DNA from: CAZWKX01 sp964633975
GTDB taxonomy: Bacteria > Actinomycetota > Acidimicrobiia > Spongiisociales > UBA11373
DNA length: 30,249 bases
Assembly: GCA_964633975.1 (NCBI GenBank)
Contig: CAZWKX010000025.1
Location: 1-30,249 of the forward strand
Direction: 5' to 3'
Part shown: positions 24,501 through 30,249 of the stretch, in pieces
Layout of the letters: the number at the start of each line of letters is the position of its first letter
Position numbering within the stretch: the first letter of the stretch is position 1
Made by a program: the position numbers and the translations under genes
The notes under the pieces: model-generated
Told to the model about the DNA's origin: nothing
What the model saw: the letters and a program-made list of their open reading frames with translations, nothing else
The model's database searches: none

Positions 24501-26063
24501 GGCGAGCTCGGGCTCGACGCACCGGAATGGGATCGTCTGCCGCTGCATCTCGTGGACACGACGGCGGCCTTCCAGCTCCGCTGGACGACAGACACGCTGG
24601 TCGCCTTTGTCGAGGTGGCGGACGCCACGGTGGACGCATCTGACGCGGCGGCGTTCCTCGTCGACGGAACGACGTACGTCGTGAACCGGGACGGTTCCGG
24701 CGATGTCGCCGCCACGGTGGCCGAGACCGGCACCGGGTGGTCGATCGTGGCCTCATTGCCACTTCCCGGCGCCGCCGAAAGCGACCTCGTCGCGTTCGAT
24801 CTGCAGGTCACCGACGGTGACACAACCGTCGGATGGAACGAACCGGGAGCCGTCGGGACACTGACCCTCGTCGAGGCACTGTCGTACACCGAGGCGATCG
24901 AAGCGGCGGTTGCGCCGGTCATCGACGGCGCCGTCGATGACGTGTGGGCAGGCGCCAACAGCGTCACCACCGACGTCGCCGTGCAGGGGACCGATGGAGC
25001 GTCTGCGGTCGTCCGCACGCTGTGGAAGGACAACCTGCTGTACGTCCTCGCCGAGGTCACTGACGCAACGCCGGACATCAGCGGATCCGATCCGTGGATC
25101 CAGGACTCGTTGGAGATCTTCCTCGACGCGGGGAACTTCAAGAACGGTCCGTATCGCTACGACGACACCCAGATCCGCATCAACTCGGCGAACGAGACGT
25201 CGTTCGGCACCGGTGACGTCGCCTTCCAGGAGGCAAGACTCGACAGCGCCACGACGATGACCGACACCGGATACATCGTCGAAGCTTCGGTGAGCCTGCT
25301 CGAGTATGGAGGACTCGGGACCTTCCACGGACTCGACTTCCAGATCAACGACGGCACCGACGGGGTGCGGACCTCGATCCGGACCTGGGCCGACCCGACC
25401 GGCATCGGCTACCAGAGCACCGCCCGTTGGGGTGTCGCTCAACTGGTGGCGGCGCCGCTGGTCTGCGACACCGTCATCGAGGGCTTCCACTGGGGCCCGG
25501 TCATCGCCAGCGAGGGCGTGACCTGCATCGCCGACGGAGCCGTGGTACGTGGTGCGGTTCTCGTGCGTCGCGGAGCGAGCCTCGTTGCCCAGGGAGCCGT
25601 CGTATATGGTCCGGTTCTTGTGGGTCCCGGAGCGAGCCTCGTTGCCGAGGGAACGATCCTACGTGGTCCGGTTCTCCTGGGTCCCGGAGCGAGCCTCGTC
25701 GCCAAGGATGCCCGCATCAACGGATCGATCGTCGCCAGCCGGGCTGACTCCATCGTCCTCGACGGCGCGACGGTGCTCGGGCCGATCAGCATCATCAGCA
25801 CGGACTCCGTCGTCCTCGACGGCACGACCGTACGCGGGCCCATCACCATCATCGGCACGACGGGTCTCCTCGAGATCACAGACAACTCGGTCCGAGGCAC
25901 GTTGGCTCTGATGTACAACAACACCGGTGACCAACCGATCATCGTCTCCGGCAACTACGTCAACGGGTTCATGGTGTGCCTCATGAACCATCCCATCCCC
26001 ACCGACAACGGCGTGCCGAACACGGTGACACGTAGAGTCATCGGCCAGTGCCCGGGAGGATGA
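21552..26063 (+). CDS. Secreted multidomain GH10 endo-1,4-beta-xylanase
   Basis: 1503 residues. A signal peptide (1-27, ending AGA) is followed by three closely related CBM22/CBM4_9-type modules (about 31-171, 179-319, 332-468) and a fourth, more diverged one (472-623). The GH10 barrel spans about 636-970: acid/base Glu776 in DVVNEVV, nucleophile Glu893 in VVSELDVT, plus TPENHMKPE and GHTLVWHSQTPAWF. A CBM9-like region follows (about 975-1300), with the clear motif DSLEIFLDAGN. The tail (about 1305-1503) has six exact 19-residue repeats from residue 1315, such as GPVLVGPGASLVAEGTILR, and a final degenerate part; it resembles beta-solenoid tails known on some actinobacterial exoenzymes. The enzyme cleaves xylan outside the cell. 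The ATG at 21552 has GGAGGAG upstream and gives the signal peptide; the frame opens earlier, at 21456. Confidence 0.93.
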   Translation: MRSKRWWAAALSVALLVPMTFVSPAGAADPIVVSSVDFEDGTTGDWTQSGGPTLTVIDDGGNMVLEVANRANDYDGIQSPTGILTPDAEYTFTMRAKLATSGTADMRFVVKPAYAWVGNTTINGDDWTTVTGTYTAPSDGDPAAMQVYIGTGTHSVDGDTYTYLVDDIVLTEMPTTTEIVVSSVDFEDGTTGDWTQSGGPTLTVIDDGGNMVLEVANRANDYDGIQSPTGILTPDAEYTFTMRAKLATSGTADMRFVVKPAYAWVGNTTINGDDWTTVTGTYTAPSDGDPAAMQVYIGTGTHSVDGDTYTYLVDDIVLIQTSEVEPPPPPEVIVAHEDFEDGSYDPWVQSGSPTLTIIDDGGNMVLEVANRSNDYDGIKSPAGLLVADVEYTLSMRVKLATPGTADVRFVTDPNYNWIGNTTVNGDDWTTVTGTYTPSEAVAVFIGTGTHSVDGDTYTYLVDDILITSPPPMGVVLATDFEAGLDGWVARDSQGTPTVAVTTAEAHGGLQAALVSDRTGQGDGIGHDVTGIMIPGVRYQITAWVKMAAGAGSDSIWLSMQRVNDGADSFDTVGQFNDTTDSAWREVTATYMMAEADTAFLYFETSYSTGGNGDFLVDDVTIEALAPPVVQDLTPIKDTVDFNIGVAIDSRETTGSAAELLLRHFDQVTPENHMKPEAWYDADRTFRIHPEATAIMDFAQANGLAVYGHTLVWHSQTPAWFFEAADGTPLTNSAADQEILRQRLEDHIYGIAEALSNEYGLFGSETNPLVAWDVVNEVVSDGATDDGLRRSPWYNVLGEQYIDLAFQYADDAFNNVYADPAADRPVLLAINDYNTEQAGKRDRFHDVTARLIDRGVPIDIVGHQFHLNLSTPVQVLEDAFVAFEDLPVTQVVSELDVTTGTPVTEALLIDQGYYFRDAFRIFRTYTDDLFSVTVWGLTDSRSWRIGSGDPLVFDDDYQAKPAYYGIVDGELPSRQRTAFVFMADGELGLDAPEWDRLPLHLVDTTAAFQLRWTTDTLVAFVEVADATVDASDAAAFLVDGTTYVVNRDGSGDVAATVAETGTGWSIVASLPLPGAAESDLVAFDLQVTDGDTTVGWNEPGAVGTLTLVEALSYTEAIEAAVAPVIDGAVDDVWAGANSVTTDVAVQGTDGASAVVRTLWKDNLLYVLAEVTDATPDISGSDPWIQDSLEIFLDAGNFKNGPYRYDDTQIRINSANETSFGTGDVAFQEARLDSATTMTDTGYIVEASVSLLEYGGLGTFHGLDFQINDGTDGVRTSIRTWADPTGIGYQSTARWGVAQLVAAPLVCDTVIEGFHWGPVIASEGVTCIADGAVVRGAVLVRRGASLVAQGAVVYGPVLVGPGASLVAEGTILRGPVLLGPGASLVAKDARINGSIVASRADSIVLDGATVLGPISIISTDSVVLDGTTVRGPITIIGTTGLLEITDNSVRGTLALMYNNTGDQPIIVSGNYVNGFMVCLMNHPIPTDNGVPNTVTRRVIGQCPGG
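21641..22062 (+). repeat. First copy of a 422-bp perfect direct repeat (CBM module 1)
   Basis: It is identical base for base to 22085-22506 (offset 444 bp), as compared line by line. It encodes the first carbohydrate-binding module of the xylanase. Confidence 0.95.
22085..22506 (+). repeat. Second copy of the 422-bp perfect direct repeat (CBM module 2)
   Basis: Identical to 21641-22062, including all silent positions. The third module (from about 22546) is clearly related at protein level but differs at many bases. Confidence 0.95.
25494..25835 (+). repeat. 57-bp tandem repeats encoding 19-residue solenoid turns
   Basis: Six in-frame units of 57 bp, each coding for a G-P/A-V-rich 19-residue turn (G[PAS]V-L-V-x-x-G-A-S pattern). 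Units 2-4 are very similar at DNA level (for example GGTCCGGTTC at 25608 and 25665); later units diverge. Confidence 0.85.
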
Positions 26064-26091
26064 CGACCACCGACATCTCCAGATGAAGATG

Positions 26092-26125
26092 GACGAGGGG
26101 CGCCGGAAACCCGGCGCCCCTCGTC
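26092..26125 (+). terminator. Xylanase gene terminator
   Basis: GACGAGGGGCGCCGG and CCGGCGCCCCTCGTC form a perfect 15-bp stem with an AAAC loop, 28 bases after the xylanase stop. No T-run follows, which is common in GC-rich actinobacteria. Confidence 0.85.
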
Positions 26126-26131
26126 ACGCAC

Positions 26132-26315
26132 AACCCGCTGCTCAAGGAACCCGGCATCCGCCGAGATCTGACACACCTACACCGGCCTCGGCGGCGCTGC
26201 CGGCGCCAATCCCGAAGCCCTCCAGGTCCACGTCGGTCACCCATCCATCTCGGTGACCTTGGACCGCTACACCCACCTCTTCCCCACGGACATCGATGCT
26301 GGGACGGCTGGAGGG
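26132..26315 (+). pseudogene. Tyrosine recombinase (phage-type integrase) C-terminal remnant
   Basis: Two frames join into the catalytic end of a tyrosine recombinase. GIRRDL (ending at 26170) continues, after a frame change, as HTYTGLGGAAGANPEALQ, VHVGHPSISVTLDRY and THLFPT. The second part has the GH catalytic His and the nucleophile Tyr in LDRY, in the normal order and spacing. The expected motif at the junction is DLRHT; two bases are missing exactly where the catalytic Arg codon should be, and in the downstream frame a TGA stop (26169-26171) precedes HTY. The N-terminal two thirds of the gene are absent, so it is dead. It probably belonged to an element that used the neighbouring tRNA-Arg site. 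Confidence 0.8.
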
Positions 26316-26392
26316 CATCCGGTCTCGAAGTGTCGCGGTCCAGCCGCGGCCCAACCACCGGTCACGGGGCATCGACATCGGCGGGAGATGAC

Positions 26393-26418
26393 AAAAAACC
26401 CCGCTCACGCAGGGGTTT
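26393..26418 (-). terminator. Minus-strand intrinsic terminator with T-run
   Basis: Read on the minus strand, AAACCCC-TGC-GTGA-GC-GGGGTTTTTT is a stem followed by six T. It lies just downstream of the left tRNA-Arg 3'-end copy. It may be the original terminator of the tRNA-Arg gene before DNA was inserted. Confidence 0.75.
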
Positions 26419-26423
26419 CGTCG

Positions 26424-26549
26424 GCACGCCCGGAGCGACTCGAACCCCCAACCACCCCACACTGAGCCAAACATAAGGTCCGGCACACCTCAAAGCGAAC
26501 GGTTGTGGGCCGAATACGGCTGCAACCGGAGCGACCGTCGCCAAAGGCC
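26424..26549 (-). repeat. Left copy: tRNA-Arg 3' end plus ~95-bp arm (att-like junction A)
   Basis: The 30 bases 26424-26453 repeat the T-arm and acceptor 3' strand of tRNA-Arg(ACG) (29103-29132) with one mismatch. The following ~95 bp match the same position in junction B (28952-29048). Over the whole 126 bp, copies A and B differ at about 16 positions plus a 2-bp gap, which is about 86% identity by my hand alignment. Confidence 0.85.
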
Positions 26550-26638
26550 ACCTTCCACCGCCGGCCGGTGAAGCTTGCCGGCACGTCCGCCATTGACCAG
26601 GCAACGGCAAAACCCTAGAAGGCCAACGCCGCCGCCAA

Positions 26639-27391
26639 TCATCCTGTGATGGCTCGATACACGGTAAGAAGTGCCATGCTCATGATCAGAATCGATAGTC
26701 CGGCGTCAAGCCATATCGGCTTGGCCCGAAGGGAGATCCTGCTGCCTAGCTGACTACCGAGCATCGATCCGGCGATCACAAAGAGCGCTGGCACCACTGG
26801 CATATCGCCACGCAGTCCGTAGATCGGGATAGCCCCGAGCGCCGTGAAGATCGAAACAAAAAGCGACGTGGCAACTGCTTGGTGAGAGTCGAGTCGGAGG
26901 CTACGGAACAGTGCTGGAAACAGGGAGCCGCCGCTGCCGCCTCGGAGCCCGGTAATGAGGCACACACCGAACGAAGCCGTGACGACTTCACGGGGGCCGG
27001 GATGGAGCCGCGCCACAACAGTTGGCATTAGACGTCTGGAGAACACGCCGAGCACCACTACCACGGAGAGCACTACAAAAATGATGGCGAGGACCAGGGT
27101 GGGAATCAGGCCAACCAGACTTGCTCCCACTACCCCGCCCAAAACACCCCCAGCTACGGCGTAGAACCCGACTCTCATCACGATGTTTGTCCTCTGCGCG
27201 ACCGCACCGACCGCAGAGGCGAAGGGAATCACCAGAAGATTGATCCCAAAGGCACTCAGTAGCGGAAGCCCGGCCATGTTGAGCAAGGGGATCCTGGCGC
27301 TACCGCCGCCGATACCGAACACTCCACTCATCAACCCAGCAAGCAGCCCGATAGCTAGATAAGCGGAAGCCTCCCCTACGCACCTCTCCAC
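26639..27391 (-). CDS. TauE/SafE (TSUP) family membrane transporter
   Basis: 250 residues, typical length, with about eight transmembrane segments. The N-terminal repeat starts YLAIGLLAGLMSGVFGIGGG, the family's glycine-rich signature. The second half repeats it as ASFGVCLITGLRGGSGGSLF, reflecting the internal duplication of TSUP proteins. The family exports or imports sulfur compounds and organic anions such as sulfite, sulfoacetate and taurine-derived products; the substrate is not predictable here. The GTG at 27391 has GGAGG about eight bases upstream. The longer frame back to 27562 adds an Arg-rich, unlikely N-terminus. It lies inside the segment bounded by tRNA-Arg repeats, whose base composition looks less GC-rich than the flanks. 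Confidence 0.85.
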   Translation of the reverse strand: MERCVGEASAYLAIGLLAGLMSGVFGIGGGSARIPLLNMAGLPLLSAFGINLLVIPFASAVGAVAQRTNIVMRVGFYAVAGGVLGGVVGASLVGLIPTLVLAIIFVVLSVVVVLGVFSRRLMPTVVARLHPGPREVVTASFGVCLITGLRGGSGGSLFPALFRSLRLDSHQAVATSLFVSIFTALGAIPIYGLRGDMPVVPALFVIAGSMLGSQLGSRISLRAKPIWLDAGLSILIMSMALLTVYRAITG

Positions 27392-27686
27392 GCTCCTGCC
27401 TCCAGTCGGGGGATCTCTGGGCGACCACACGGTAGAGAGCGACCAGGTCAACCTCCACCCGAACGCCGCCAACACTCGGCCCTTTGCCACTTCAGCGCCG
27501 GCTGCATGCCGTGTTTCACGCCGTGTCGATCGTATCGACCGGCCGGCACGCTGCACTGCCAATCCGTCCAGCCCGGTTCAAACCGACCAGCAACCAGCCC
27601 TGGGGATCGTCCACATGCGCGAGTACGAGCGACGCACATGGCTCACCAACCGGCACGGATGCGCCTGGCGGGAAGAGGTGTGTTGG

Positions 27687-28148
27687 CTACCCGCCGTAGT
27701 GGATTGGCTCGAAGGGCTCGAGACCCCGGCGGGCTAGCCTCGCGACAGCTGGACCGACAACCCGACCGATGATTCCCAACGTCGGAGCGAAATCGATCGG
27801 ATTGAAGTAGAGCCGGAGGCTGGTCACCTTGTCGTTTCGATAGGTGAGGATCTCGGCCCACTGACTCTCGAGACGCCGCCCGCCAGCCATGGTCGCGGCT
27901 ACTCCGAACTCCTCGATCAACATGTCGCCATCGACGCTGATCACCCGCGGGGTGAACTCGACGTGCCCAACGCGGCCAAACACCCAGTCGAGCCATCGAC
28001 GCACCCCGTCATGCCCGCGGAGACGAACACCGAGCAGCTCAATGGTGCAATCTTCGGAGAAACAGGCTACGACCCGCTCGCTATCCCCGGCTTCGAGGGC
28101 CTCATCGAGTTCCAGTGCGGCCTGGCGAATCGAAGACTCGGACTGCAC
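27687..28148 (-). CDS. NTF2-like / SnoaL-like domain protein
   Basis: 153 residues. The N-terminal helices (ALELDEALEAGDSERVVACF) followed by SEDCTIELLGVRLRGHDGVR and a curved sheet (VEFTPRVISVDGDMLIEEF, then RLESQWAEILTYRNDKV and TSLRLYFNP) are the cone-like alpha+beta NTF2/SnoaL fold. Such proteins are small enzymes (isomerases, hydrolases) or ligand-binding domains, and sequence alone does not say which. The start is a GTG with no strong Shine-Dalgarno. It lies 295 bp from the transporter start, in a gap that shows no other gene, within the tRNA-bounded segment. Confidence 0.78.
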   Translation of the reverse strand: MQSESSIRQAALELDEALEAGDSERVVACFSEDCTIELLGVRLRGHDGVRRWLDWVFGRVGHVEFTPRVISVDGDMLIEEFGVAATMAGGRRLESQWAEILTYRNDKVTSLRLYFNPIDFAPTLGIIGRVVGPAVARLARRGLEPFEPIHYGG

Positions 28149-28173
28149 AACGCCAGCGTATCAGCACTGCCGA

Positions 28174-28848
28174 TCACAAGATCCCGAGCCGAAACGAACA
28201 CCAGGCCGCCCGCACAAGGTCACGGCTGAACACAACAAAGCCGGCGCGGCATGGTCCGTACACCACACCGGCGGACGTAACCGCGGCGTATGGGCGCTCC
28301 CCGATCGCCCTTGCTCTCAAGCCTTCCAGGGCGGTCGCAGTGGCAAATGTCTGGATCTCGAGACCGGCCTCAGGCTCAATAATGATGACGAAAGCGTCTG
28401 CTTGGACAGTTGCATCAACACCGGGCCTCGGTCCTGGGACCAGGAATTCGATATCGGACGATGGGACCCAGGTCAGCACGATGGCCGTCTCGCTCGTGTT
28501 GGTCTCCCAAGCTAGCTCCGAGATGCCCAAGCTTTTTTGGAAGACAACAACATTGGCGAGCGGCACCCTCATGAACCCGAATATGCCAGCTGCTTCGCCA
28601 TCACGGAGATAAAGGGCGATCGTCTCGGCCAAATACCTGCTGCCCGATTCAGCGTCATCGACCTCGTCGAAACGCACTCCAGGTGTGTCGTCATCCCTGA
28701 CATCCGCCACGCTGGTATCGGACACCCGAGCGAGTCCTGCTGCCAGAGCCACTGCCCCAACCGCCAGCAACAGCCCGACACCAAGACTGAGCGTCACCTT
28801 ACGCCGACGGGCCCATTCTGCAGACCTGTGGCGCTGCGTCTCGTCCAT
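28174..28848 (-). CDS. Membrane-anchored protein of unknown function
   Basis: 224 residues from the ATG at 28848, which has GAGGTGG about five bases upstream. The N-terminus is polar and basic (HRSAEWARRRK), then one transmembrane segment (VTLSLGVGLLLAVGAVALAAGLA), then an exported domain of about 185 residues. That domain contains RYLAETIALYLRDGEA, GFMRVPLANVVVFQKSL and IVLTWVPSSDIEFLV, alternating strands and helices with a late Cys pair. I recognise no family. It is the gene nearest to the right junction B and ends 26 bp before the NTF2-like gene, so the two are probably co-transcribed. Confidence 0.62.
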   Translation of the reverse strand: MDETQRHRSAEWARRRKVTLSLGVGLLLAVGAVALAAGLARVSDTSVADVRDDDTPGVRFDEVDDAESGSRYLAETIALYLRDGEAAGIFGFMRVPLANVVVFQKSLGISELAWETNTSETAIVLTWVPSSDIEFLVPGPRPGVDATVQADAFVIIIEPEAGLEIQTFATATALEGLRARAIGERPYAAVTSAGVVYGPCRAGFVVFSRDLVRAAWCSFRLGIL

Positions 28849-28924
28849 GACCACCTCAGGTCTACCAACTATGACAGGTAGATCATGACATCGGGTAATC
28901 AAGCGTGTGACCGAGTTCCGCTTC

Positions 28925-29048
28925 GCACGCCCGGAGGGACTCGAACCCCCAGCCAGCCCACACTGTGCCGGACCGAAGGTCCGGCACCTCGAAGCGAACG
29001 GTTACAGACCGAATAGGGCTGCAACCGGAGCGACCGTCGCCGAAGGCG
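28925..29048 (-). repeat. Right copy: tRNA-Arg 3' end plus arm (att-like junction B)
   Basis: 28925-28951 is a perfect 27-base copy of the tRNA-Arg(ACG) 3' end (29103-29129). The adjoining ~95 bp match the arm of copy A. The arm here contains a perfect 10-bp hairpin at 28965-28987 (GTGCCGGACC-GAA-GGTCCGGCAC), which is half-degraded in copy A. Confidence 0.85.
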
Positions 29049-29071
29049 ACCCCCTTGCCCATACTGCAAGA

Positions 29072-29100
29072 AGCGGCCCTCGCTCTGAGCGAGGGCCGCT
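29072..29100 (-). terminator. tRNA-Arg terminator
   Basis: AGCGGCCCTCGCT-CTG-AGCGAGGGCCGCT is a perfect 13-bp stem, three bases beyond the 3' end of tRNA-Arg. On the minus strand TTCTTG follows it. It may have come with the element that restored the tRNA. Confidence 0.8.
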
Positions 29101-29103
29101 GGG

Positions 29104-29177
29104 CACGCCCGGAGGGACTCGAACCCCCAACCTCCTGGTCCGTAGCCAGACGCTCTATCCAATTGAGCTACGGGCGC
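29104..29177 (-). tRNA. tRNA-Arg (anticodon ACG)
   Basis: 74 nt. Acceptor GCGCCCG pairs with CGGGCGT (terminal G-U); the D-arm is GCTC/GAGC; the anticodon loop is CTACGGA with ACG at 34-36; the T-loop is TTCGAGT. The discriminator is G and no CCA is encoded. Anticodon ACG needs A34-to-inosine editing by TadA to read CGU, CGC and CGA, and tadA lies about 210 bp away. Its 3' end is the repeated sequence at 26424 and 28925. Confidence 0.95.
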
Positions 29178-29267
29178 TCGTCGCTCAACGGTAGTCATCG
29201 CCAGGTGGAACGAAAAGCCTGAGCCTTCGGCGGCTGAGGACATAATGGCGGGCGACGCGCCTGCCGG

Positions 29268-29359
29268 CGGAGGGAGTGGGATTTGAACCCACGAGGCAGC
29301 TTTGGACCACCTACACGCTTTCCAGGCGTGCGCACTAGGCCAGACTGTGCGATCCCTCC
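29268..29359 (-). tRNA. tRNA-Ser (anticodon GGA)
   Basis: 92 nt with the long variable arm of class II tRNAs. Acceptor GGAGGGA pairs with TCCCTCC; the anticodon loop is CTGGAAA with GGA at 34-36, reading UCU/UCC. The discriminator is G; no CCA is encoded. Confidence 0.95.
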
Positions 29360-29385
29360 TGGGGTGAAAGGAGTCTAGGTCCGCC

Positions 29386-29856
29386 ATGCCAGCGAACGAC
29401 TTTGGCCCCGCCATGCGAACCGCACTCGAAGAAGCGGCCGCGGCAATCGAGCACGGTGACGTCCCCGTCGGGGCCGTGCTCCTCAACGCCGACGGCGCTG
29501 TGGTCGCCGCCGACCACAACCGGCGCGAGGAACTCGGCGACCCCACCGCCCACGCCGAGATGCTCGTGCTGTCCCAGGCGGCACGTGCTGCCGGCACCTG
29601 GCACCTGGACGGGCACACACTCGTCGTCACGCTCGAGCCGTGCGCCATGTGCGCCATGGCCGCGGTGTGGGCCCGGGTCGAGCGCATCGTCTACGGAGCC
29701 GCCGATCCCAAGGCCGGAGCGGCCTGGAGCCTGTACAACATCCCTCAGGATGAGCGCCTAAACCACCGATGCGACATCGTGGCCGGCATCGAGGCCGAGG
29801 AATGTGCCCTGCTCCTGGAGCGGTTCTTCCGGGAGCGCCGCCCCTCCACCCCCTGA
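29386..29856 (+). CDS. tadA: tRNA-specific adenosine deaminase
   Basis: 156 residues. TadA deaminates A34 to inosine in tRNA-Arg(ACG), using zinc. The zinc and catalytic residues are His56 and Glu58 (TAHAEMLVLSQAAR) and Cys86/Cys89 (EPCAMCAMA). The substrate-contact regions GDVPVGAVLL and the C-terminal helix (ECALLLERFFRERR) are normal, and the length is typical. AGGAG occurs 13 bases before the ATG at 29386, a loose spacing; a second in-frame ATG at 29413 would cut the first helix. The gene is divergent from tRNA-Ser(GGA) and sits near its only usual bacterial substrate, tRNA-Arg(ACG). Confidence 0.93.
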   Translation: MPANDFGPAMRTALEEAAAAIEHGDVPVGAVLLNADGAVVAADHNRREELGDPTAHAEMLVLSQAARAAGTWHLDGHTLVVTLEPCAMCAMAAVWARVERIVYGAADPKAGAAWSLYNIPQDERLNHRCDIVAGIEAEECALLLERFFRERRPSTP

Positions 29857-29902
29857 CACCGGCCTCTGTACAATCCACGAGCCGCGCAATCACGCGGTTT
29901 CC

Positions 29903-29992
29903 GGAGGGGTGGCCGAGCGGACGAAGGCGGCAGTCTCGAAAACTGTTGGTCCGGTGTAACCGGTCCCGTGGGTTCGAATCCCACCCCCTCCG
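29903..29992 (+). tRNA. tRNA-Ser (anticodon CGA)
   Basis: 90 nt, class II. Acceptor GGAGGGG pairs with CCCCTCC; the anticodon loop is CTCGAAA with CGA at 34-36, reading UCG; a long variable arm is present. The discriminator is G; no CCA is encoded. Confidence 0.95.
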
Positions 29993-30007
29993 CCCGGCGG
30001 CTTCCCT

Positions 30008-30094
30008 GGAGGGATGGCCGAGCGGACGAAGGCAGCGGTCTTGAAAACCGCTGGGCCCTCGCGGGTCCCGTGGGTTCGAATCCCACTCCCTCCT
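30008..30094 (+). tRNA. tRNA-Ser (anticodon TGA)
   Basis: 87 nt, class II. Acceptor GGAGGGA pairs with TCCCTCC; the anticodon loop is CTTGAAA with TGA at 34-36, reading UCA (and UCG by wobble). The base after the acceptor stem is T, whereas the other three serine tRNAs here have G. Confidence 0.93.
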
Positions 30095-30126
30095 CCGACG
30101 GCCGGCCTCCAAGCCGCCGTCGCAAC

Positions 30127-30216
30127 GGAGAGGTGGCCGAGCGGACGAAGGCGCTCGCCTGCTAAGCGAGTAGGGGGTTTAAAGCCTCCTCGAGGGTTCA
30201 AATCCCTCCCTCTCCG
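30127..30216 (+). tRNA. tRNA-Ser (anticodon GCT)
   Basis: 90 nt, class II. Acceptor GGAGAGG pairs with CCTCTCC; the anticodon loop is CTGCTAA with GCT at 34-36, reading AGU/AGC. The discriminator is G; no CCA is encoded. Confidence 0.95.
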
Positions 30217-30219
30217 CGA

Positions 30220-30248
30220 TTGAGGCCCCGCCCCCGGCGGGGCCTCAA
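30220..30248 (+). terminator. Terminator of the tRNA-Ser cluster
   Basis: TTGAGGCCCCGCC-CCC-GGCGGGGCCTCAA is a perfect 13-bp stem three bases after tRNA-Ser(GCT). The window ends here, so a following T-run cannot be checked. Confidence 0.85.
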
Positions 30249-30249
30249 C

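Larger units (their letters stand above)
26064..26638. other. Intergenic segment with xylanase terminator and integration scar
   Basis: In order, the 575 bp hold a strong hairpin (26092-26125), a broken recombinase fragment (26132-26315), a minus-strand terminator (26393-26418) and a tRNA-Arg 3'-end copy with its arm (26424-26549). The last ~90 bp have nothing I can recognise. Confidence 0.7.

Noticed and set aside
28907..29222. Short plus-strand frames containing ARPEGLEPP-type peptides
   Set aside because: These peptides are translations of the reverse complement of tRNA 3' ends, a well-known annotation artefact; here they mark the tRNA-Arg gene and its repeat.
29627..30201. Minus-strand frames with GVGFEPTGP-like repeats over the tRNA-Ser genes
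   Set aside because: They are antisense translations of three similar tRNA-Ser genes, not proteins.

Overview
The window is 30.2 kb of GC-rich DNA with actinobacterial character. The signs are frequent GTG starts, tight ATGA/GTGA overlaps, a Thr/Glu-rich low-complexity linker after a lipobox, LiaF/PspC-like envelope proteins, and tRNA genes without an encoded CCA. The style suggests Acidimicrobiia or a relative; this is inferred from gene style, and no marker gene fixes it.

Layout. 1-1.8 kb: the end of a phosphonate-type ABC permease (phnE), a dGTP triphosphohydrolase and a dodecin. 1.9-3.4 kb: a three-gene envelope-stress operon (PspC, LiaF-like, DUF5668-like). 3.4-6.4 kb: a membrane protein with an HEVGH motif, a secreted trypsin-fold protein that has lost its catalytic His and Ser and carries 21 RTX calcium-binding repeats, and an anchored protein of unknown function. 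6.7-21 kb: a surface-polysaccharide region. It holds a NeuD-type acyltransferase, an unusual fusion of a putative GT-D-like domain to a DegT aminotransferase, a lipoprotein and a GNAT protein. It also holds a six-gene minus-strand operon (Gfo/Idh oxidoreductase, hexapeptide acetyltransferase, two DegT aminotransferases, an NDP-sugar epimerase/dehydratase and a polytopic membrane protein), then a frameshifted FG-GAP repeat protein and a second polytopic protein. The oxidoreductase, aminotransferase and acetyltransferase together look like the WlbA/C/B steps that make a 2,3-diacetamido uronic acid or a related diamino sugar.

21.4-26.1 kb: one gene for a secreted 1503-residue GH10 xylanase with four CBM22-like modules, a CBM9 region and a C-terminal 19-residue-repeat solenoid. 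Its first two binding modules are identical over 422 bp. A LacI-family operator palindrome lies upstream of it.

26.1-29.2 kb: a scar of site-specific integration. It holds a broken tyrosine-recombinase gene and two partial copies of the 3' end of tRNA-Arg(ACG), each joined to the same ~95-bp arm. Between the copies lie a TauE/SafE exporter, an NTF2-like protein and a membrane-anchored unknown, and the intact tRNA-Arg gene follows on the right. 29.1-30.2 kb: a decoding cluster with tRNA-Arg(ACG), four tRNA-Ser genes (GGA, CGA, TGA, GCT) that together cover all six serine codons, and tadA, whose product modifies tRNA-Arg(ACG).
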